A DNA stretch of 64,000 bases from Myroides sp. NP-2 (GTDB taxonomy: Bacteria > Bacteroidota > Bacteroidia > Flavobacteriales > Flavobacteriaceae): assembly GCF_014145665.1 (NCBI RefSeq), contig NZ_JACHTD010000003.1:186001-250000 (forward strand), read 5' to 3'. Below the pieces are notes generated by a model. The model was not told where the DNA came from. It ran no database searches and was given only the letters and a program-made list of their open reading frames with translations. How positions within the stretch are numbered: the stretch's first letter is position 1; each line of letters starts with the position of its first letter. Below are positions 59,931 to 64,000 of the stretch, one piece after another. The translations under genes and the position numbers were made by a program.

Positions 59931-61850
59931 TTATTTATAACTACGGATAGTTGGTTTGACGTATTCAAATGTTAATTCTTCTTTATTTAAAATGGGTTCC
60001 TGATCCAAAGATCCCGGCCACTCCCAAGCAGAAATAAATTGGAATTGCTCATCGTTACGAGCAGCTTCCCCTTCTTCGGTTTGGTATTCCTCTCTGAAAT
60101 GCGCTCCACAAGATTCATCACGGGTTAAAGCATCATAACACATAAGCGTTCCGATTTCCAAGTAATCTGCTACGCGCCCCGCTTTTTCTAGCTCTGAGTT
60201 AATCGTAGCATTAGTTCCAGGAACGTGTACATTCGTATAAAATTCGGCTCTCAATTTTTTAATTTCCTCAATGGCAAACGTCAACCCTTCTTTTGTACGG
60301 GCTAAACCACAATAATCATACAGGAGTTTTCCCAATTTTTTGTGGTAGTAATCCACTGTCTTATCGCCTTTAATTTTCAAGAGATTTTCCAATTTGTCTT
60401 TGACTTCTTGTTCTGCTTTTTCAAACGCTGGGTGATCTGTTTCAATTTTCCCCACCCTAATTTGATCGGCCAAGTAGTTAGCAATGGTATAAGGTGCTAT
60501 AAAATACCCATCTACTGAAGCTTGCAACAGTGAGTTTGCTCCCAAACGATTTGCGCCATGGTCCGCAAAATTAGCTTCACCTAAAGCAAATAATCCTGGG
60601 ATGGTTGTCATTAACTCATAGTCTACCCATAAGCCTCCCATAGAGAAGTGAGCCGCTGGCGAAATCATCATCGGTTCTTTGTAGGCATTTGACCCTGTAA
60701 TTTTTTCATACATGGTAAATAAGTTGCCGTATTTTTCAGCGATTTTCGCCTGTCCTTGCTCTTTGATTGCCTTAGAGAAATCCAAGTAAACCGCATTTTT
60801 CAACGGTCCTACTCCAAAACCAGCATCGATGCGCTCTTTGGCTGCACGAGATGAAATATCACGCGGCGCTAAGTTTCCAAAAGCAGGATAGCGTCTTTCT
60901 AAATAGTAGTCGCGTTCTTCTTCGGGAATATCATTGGCGAGTCTGGTTTCATTTAGGTTTTTAGGCACCCAAATACGACCGTCGTTGCGCAGTGATTCTG
61001 ACATTAGGGTCAACTTCGATTGATAATCTCCAGATTGAGGTAAAGATGTTGGGTGAATTTGCGTCCAGCTAGGCGAAGCGAAGAAAGCTCCTTTTTTATG
61101 GGCACGCCAAATTGCAGAACCATTACATCCCATGGCTAAGGTAGATAAATAATATATTTTACCGAATCCACCCGTTGCAAGTACAACGGCGTGAGCGGCA
61201 TGTCTTTCAATTTCTCCTGTTTCTAGGTTTCTCACAATTACACCTCTTGCTTTTCCATCGATCACCACCAAATCCAACATTTCATGTGAAGAGTACAGCT
61301 CAACAGTTTTCTTATTGACCTGACGCATCAGGGCTTGGTAGGTACCCAACAACAACTGTTGTCCCGTTTGTCCACGGGCGTAAAATGTTCTACTCACCTG
61401 TACCCCTCCAAAGGATCTATTGTTCAAATAACCGCCGTATTCTCTACCAAAGGGAACCCCTTGAGCAACTGCTTGATCAATTAAGTTAACCGAACACTCT
61501 GCTAGGCGATAAACATTGGCCTCTCTGGCTCTAAAGTCCCCCCCTTTTAGCGTATCGACGAACATTCGATAAATACTATCCCCGTCATTTTTGTAGTTTT
61601 TGGCAGCATTCACTCCTCCTTGGGCCGCTACGGAGTGCGCGCGACGTGGCGTATCTTGAAAGCAAAACGATTTTACATTATACCCCATTTCACCTAAAGA
61701 AGCCGCTACAGAACTACCAGCTAACCCCGTTCCAATTACAATTACATCCAGTTTTTTTCTGTTTGCTGGATTGACCAAACGAGCATTCTTTTTATAGTTA
61801 AACCATTTTTCTTCTAATGGTCCTTCAGGAATTTTTGCATCTAATTTCAT
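59931..61850 (-). CDS. sdhA: Succinate dehydrogenase/fumarate reductase flavoprotein subunit
   Basis: 639 residues. The FAD-binding [17 protein letters not shown] follows LDVIVIG, and [13 protein letters not shown] carries the His (His72) to which FAD is covalently bound. Catalytic regions include THPTSL-like [20 protein letters not shown] and [16 protein letters not shown]. The length and [14 protein letters not shown] form match the B-type enzyme of Bacteroidota. It oxidises succinate to fumarate, or works in reverse under low oxygen. Twelve nt after sdhC. Confidence 0.96.
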   Translation of the reverse strand: MKLDAKIPEGPLEEKWFNYKKNARLVNPANRKKLDVIVIGTGLAGSSVAASLGEMGYNVKSFCFQDTPRRAHSVAAQGGVNAAKNYKNDGDSIYRMFVDTLKGGDFRAREANVYRLAECSVNLIDQAVAQGVPFGREYGGYLNNRSFGGVQVSRTFYARGQTGQQLLLGTYQALMRQVNKKTVELYSSHEMLDLVVIDGKARGVIVRNLETGEIERHAAHAVVLATGGFGKIYYLSTLAMGCNGSAIWRAHKKGAFFASPSWTQIHPTSLPQSGDYQSKLTLMSESLRNDGRIWVPKNLNETRLANDIPEEERDYYLERRYPAFGNLAPRDISSRAAKERIDAGFGVGPLKNAVYLDFSKAIKEQGQAKIAEKYGNLFTMYEKITGSNAYKEPMMISPAAHFSMGGLWVDYELMTTIPGLFALGEANFADHGANRLGANSLLQASVDGYFIAPYTIANYLADQIRVGKIETDHPAFEKAEQEVKDKLENLLKIKGDKTVDYYHKKLGKLLYDYCGLARTKEGLTFAIEEIKKLRAEFYTNVHVPGTNATINSELEKAGRVADYLEIGTLMCYDALTRDESCGAHFREEYQTEEGEAARNDEQFQFISAWEWPGSLDQEPILNKEELTFEYVKPTIRSYK

Positions 61851-61862
61851 AACAAGCTTGTA

Positions 61863-62513
61863 TTAATGGGTGATATAAATATAAATGGGCATCAAAGCGA
61901 ATCCAACACATAGGATAACGGCATAGGCAACACCGAAGGCGTTAATCCAACGCACGTATTTGGGGTGAAATAGCCCGAGTGTACGCACGCCACTGTGGAT
62001 GCCGTGAATCAGGTGGTACGCCAGTGCGATCATAGCAATAACATAAACTACAACTAGCCATAACTCTTGAAAGGCAGTCACCACTACCGTATATAAATCT
62101 TTATTGCCATTGGCGTCTAAACCAATGCTACCAAATTTGTAGACATACCAAAAGTTCTGAAAGTGAAGCACAAGGAAGATTAAAATGATCACACCTAAAA
62201 CCCCCATATTCCTGCTATACCATTTGCTAGCCCTACCTCTTCTGTCGCGTTTGTAGGTTCCTCCAGCTTTTTGGTTTTTTGAGGTGATAATAAGCGCGTA
62301 AATCGCATGTCCTAAAATGGACAAGTAAAGCACATAAGACACCGCTTTTACCAGCGGATTACCCGTTAAAAAATGGGAATAAGCATTAAAGCTTAGCTGT
62401 GCTTGTTCGGGTTCCAGAAACAACTGAGTGTTTCCCAAAAAGTGAATCAGTAAAAAGAAACACAGAAACAACCCAGTCCCTGCCATTACAATCTTTCTTG
62501 AGAGTGTATTCAT
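61863..62513 (-). CDS. sdhC: Succinate dehydrogenase cytochrome b subunit (B-type)
   Basis: 216 residues with five predicted helices (KIVMAGTGLFLCFFLLIHFL, LYLSILGHAIYALII, MGVLGVIILIFLVLHFQNFW, VVVYVIAMIALAYHLIHGIH, GVAYAVILCVGFALMPIYIY). Several His residues in helices I, II, III and IV (HFLG, LGHAIYA, LHFQNFW, YHLIHGIHS) fit two haem b groups. It anchors SdhAB in the inner membrane and reduces menaquinone. First gene of the minus-strand operon sdhC-sdhA-sdhB-porin-transporter. Confidence 0.93.
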   Translation of the reverse strand: MNTLSRKIVMAGTGLFLCFFLLIHFLGNTQLFLEPEQAQLSFNAYSHFLTGNPLVKAVSYVLYLSILGHAIYALIITSKNQKAGGTYKRDRRGRASKWYSRNMGVLGVIILIFLVLHFQNFWYVYKFGSIGLDANGNKDLYTVVVTAFQELWLVVVYVIAMIALAYHLIHGIHSGVRTLGLFHPKYVRWINAFGVAYAVILCVGFALMPIYIYITH

Positions 62514-62902
62514 CTTATTTTTGTTTTAATAATTAATTCATGAACGGATGTATAATTCTATCGATTGGAACGATAATAAAAACCACACAAATAGTACCAA
62601 AAAAGGATTTTCACTTATCTTTTTTATCTTAATATTTAAAATAAACAGATAACTTTCTAAAACCACCACCTACAATCACACATAATTAATACTAAAATTA
62701 CTAATTATTAGAAACATTTATCAAAAAATTAATCAATTTCATTTTTTTTTAAAACAATACAGAATGAATTTAAATTAGCAACGCCTCTATATGCCTTACA
62801 ATGCAGCGATTCCGGTATAAAAGTGCTATCTTGACCATGAAATTAAAAAAAATATTTTCCTAAAAATGTAACAATTATCATAGTTGGACATCTAATTATA
62901 CT
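62514..62902. other. Divergent intergenic region between sdhC and an ECF sigma gene
   Basis: 389 bp, very AT-rich, with no coding frame. It must contain the promoters of the sdh operon and of the ECF operon, but no exact TAnnTTTG was pinned down; a near match TACTATTTG on the minus strand lies about 80 nt upstream of sdhC. Confidence 0.4.
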
Positions 62903-63400
62903 ATGAAACAAAAAAGTCTTGAATTAGAGTTTGTTAGCCTTTTGGATGAGCATCAAAATCTCATCCACAAAATCTGTCGGCTATACACAGATGAGGAATC
63001 TGCTCATAAAGATTTGTTTCAAGAGATCTCCATTCAACTATGGAAAGCATACCCTGGCTTTAGAGGGGAATCAAAATTTACAACCTGGGCTTATCGAATC
63101 GGACTAAACACGGCTATTTCGCTATTTCGAAAGAAAACGCGCCAAATTAGCACCACGAGTTATGATCCAATGATTCACCATTTTCACTATAACGAGTACA
63201 ACGAAGAGGAAGAACAACAACTCAAATTAATGTACAAAGCGCTTCATCAATTAAATGATATTGACAAAGCATTGGTATTCTTGTATCTCGAAAGCAAAAC
63301 CTATGAAGAAATCGCAGAAACACTAGGAATTAGTGAAGTGAATGCTAGGGTAAAAATGAACCGAATTAAAAGCAAATTAAAAAAAATACTAAATCCGTAA
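62903..63400 (+). CDS. ECF-type RNA polymerase sigma factor
   Basis: 165 residues. Region 2 is DLFQEISIQLWKAYPGFRGE...SKFTTWAYRIGLNTAISLFR and region 4 is ALHQLNDIDKALVFLYLESK...TYEEIAETLGISEVNARVKM. It is distinct from the factor at 17179-17727. The next gene starts 14 nt downstream and encodes a membrane protein, probably its anti-sigma partner. Signal and regulon are unknown. Confidence 0.92.
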   Translation: MKQKSLELEFVSLLDEHQNLIHKICRLYTDEESAHKDLFQEISIQLWKAYPGFRGESKFTTWAYRIGLNTAISLFRKKTRQISTTSYDPMIHHFHYNEYNEEEEQQLKLMYKALHQLNDIDKALVFLYLESKTYEEIAETLGISEVNARVKMNRIKSKLKKILNP

Positions 63401-63414
63401 GGATACACGATATC

Positions 63415-64000
63415 ATGAATGAACTTGATTTATTAAAAAAACACTGGAACGCTAACCAAAACTTTCCAAAGATTTCCAAAGACGAAATCAAGAAGATGAT
63501 TCACAAGAAATCATCTTCAATCGTCATGTGGATATTTATTATTAGCGTTATTGAGTTTCTTTGTCTCAACTTGGCAAGTTTTTTCCTATTTAATGAAGAA
63601 AGTACTGATTTACAAGAAAAAAACAATCCTATATTTGAGCTAATTGTCAATAATATTGACTACCTCAGTGGCTTTATTTCCTTGGTATTCATCTTTCTAT
63701 TTTACACGAAATACCGCAAAATTTGCGTAGCAGATAGCACTAAAAATTTAATGAAACAGATTCTCCAAACCAAGAGAATGGTCAATTACTATATTGCCAT
63801 CAATATTTCATTAATCTCGATTTTATCCCTTTTTGCCATTATTAGTATTTTGAGCTCAGATGCCGATACCTCCCACAGTTGGAAGTATTACACCTATATT
63901 CTTGGGTTGTTCACTTTTTTATTTTTGATTTTCTTCGTAATCATCTGGTTGTACTATCGCGTGGTTTACGGAATTTTGACTAAACGCTTGATGAAAAATT
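63415..64000 (+). CDS. Multipass membrane protein, putative anti-sigma partner (3' end outside window)
   Basis: The frame is open from the ATG at 63415 to the window end, 195 residues. A cytoplasmic N-terminus (MNELDLLKKHWNANQNFPKI, SKDEIKKMIHKKSSS) precedes about four helices (VMWIFIISVIEFLCLNLASF, YLSGFISLVFIFLFY, YYIAINISLISILSLFAII, YTYILGLFTFLFLIFFVIIW). The MNELxLLKKxW start and this layout are common for the gene after an ECF sigma factor in Flavobacteriia. Regulation of that sigma factor is inferred from position. Confidence 0.75.
   Translation, partial: MNELDLLKKHWNANQNFPKISKDEIKKMIHKKSSSIVMWIFIISVIEFLCLNLASFFLFNEESTDLQEKNNPIFELIVNNIDYLSGFISLVFIFLFYTKYRKICVADSTKNLMKQILQTKRMVNYYIAINISLISILSLFAIISILSSDADTSHSWKYYTYILGLFTFLFLIFFVIIWLYYRVVYGILTKRLMKN

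Overview
The window looks like a stretch of chromosome from a member of the Bacteroidota, family Flavobacteriaceae; Myroides or a close relative is my inference and was not tested by any search. The support is direct: low GC, long intergenic AT tracts, many promoters of the TTG-N18/19-TAnnTTTG type, almost no Shine-Dalgarno sequences, signal peptides ending in AQ, and family-typical genes (DUF4290, a START-like protein, B-type succinate dehydrogenase, threonine aldolase, glutamine cyclotransferase).

Layout. 1-8.2 kb is accessory: a truncated surface protein with decapeptide repeats, a CI-like regulator that has lost its protease residues, 1.5 kb of gene-free DNA with hairpins, a SIMPL protein, and a four-gene operon of secreted surface proteins. 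8.9-31.7 kb is mostly housekeeping: rhomboid, lipid A-type acyltransferase, aminopeptidase P, ung, secreted endonuclease I, an RsmB-like methyltransferase, an ECF sigma/anti-sigma/periplasmic trio, fatty acid hydroxylase, fabH, an S9 peptidase, murA (with Asp in place of the fosfomycin-target Cys), recQ-fmt, HU, yqgE and a pabC-like aminotransferase. A tRNA-Met lies at 32.3 kb. 32.6-37 kb is a second accessory island: a start-less Rhs C-terminal cassette, two paralogous small lipoproteins (the second preceded by a decayed reading frame that may be another Rhs tail) and two membrane proteins.

37-45.3 kb holds a thioesterase, dnaA, a low-molecular-weight phosphatase, an RsmI-like methyltransferase, two thioredoxin-fold lipoproteins, threonine aldolase and prfB with its programmed +1 frameshift. 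45.3-50.7 kb carries tandem repeats and then a divergent damage-response cassette: a LexA-like autocleaving repressor facing a Y-family polymerase and a short error-prone DnaE. The SRP RNA gene lies at 50.86-50.95 kb (minus strand). 51-56.5 kb has glutamine cyclotransferase, DUF2461, a tyrosine phosphatase, an Ntn-hydrolase of the penicillin V acylase/bile salt hydrolase family and a photolyase. 56.5-62.5 kb is a C4-dicarboxylate module (sdhC-sdhA-sdhB-porin-DASS transporter). The window ends inside a second ECF sigma operon.

The observations most worth following up are the orphan Rhs cassette with its duplicated lipoprotein module, the divergent SOS mutagenesis cassette with its palindromic operator candidate, the CI-like regulator lacking catalytic residues but with its own inverted repeat, and a set of loop-free perfect palindromes of 40-50 bp at gene ends.
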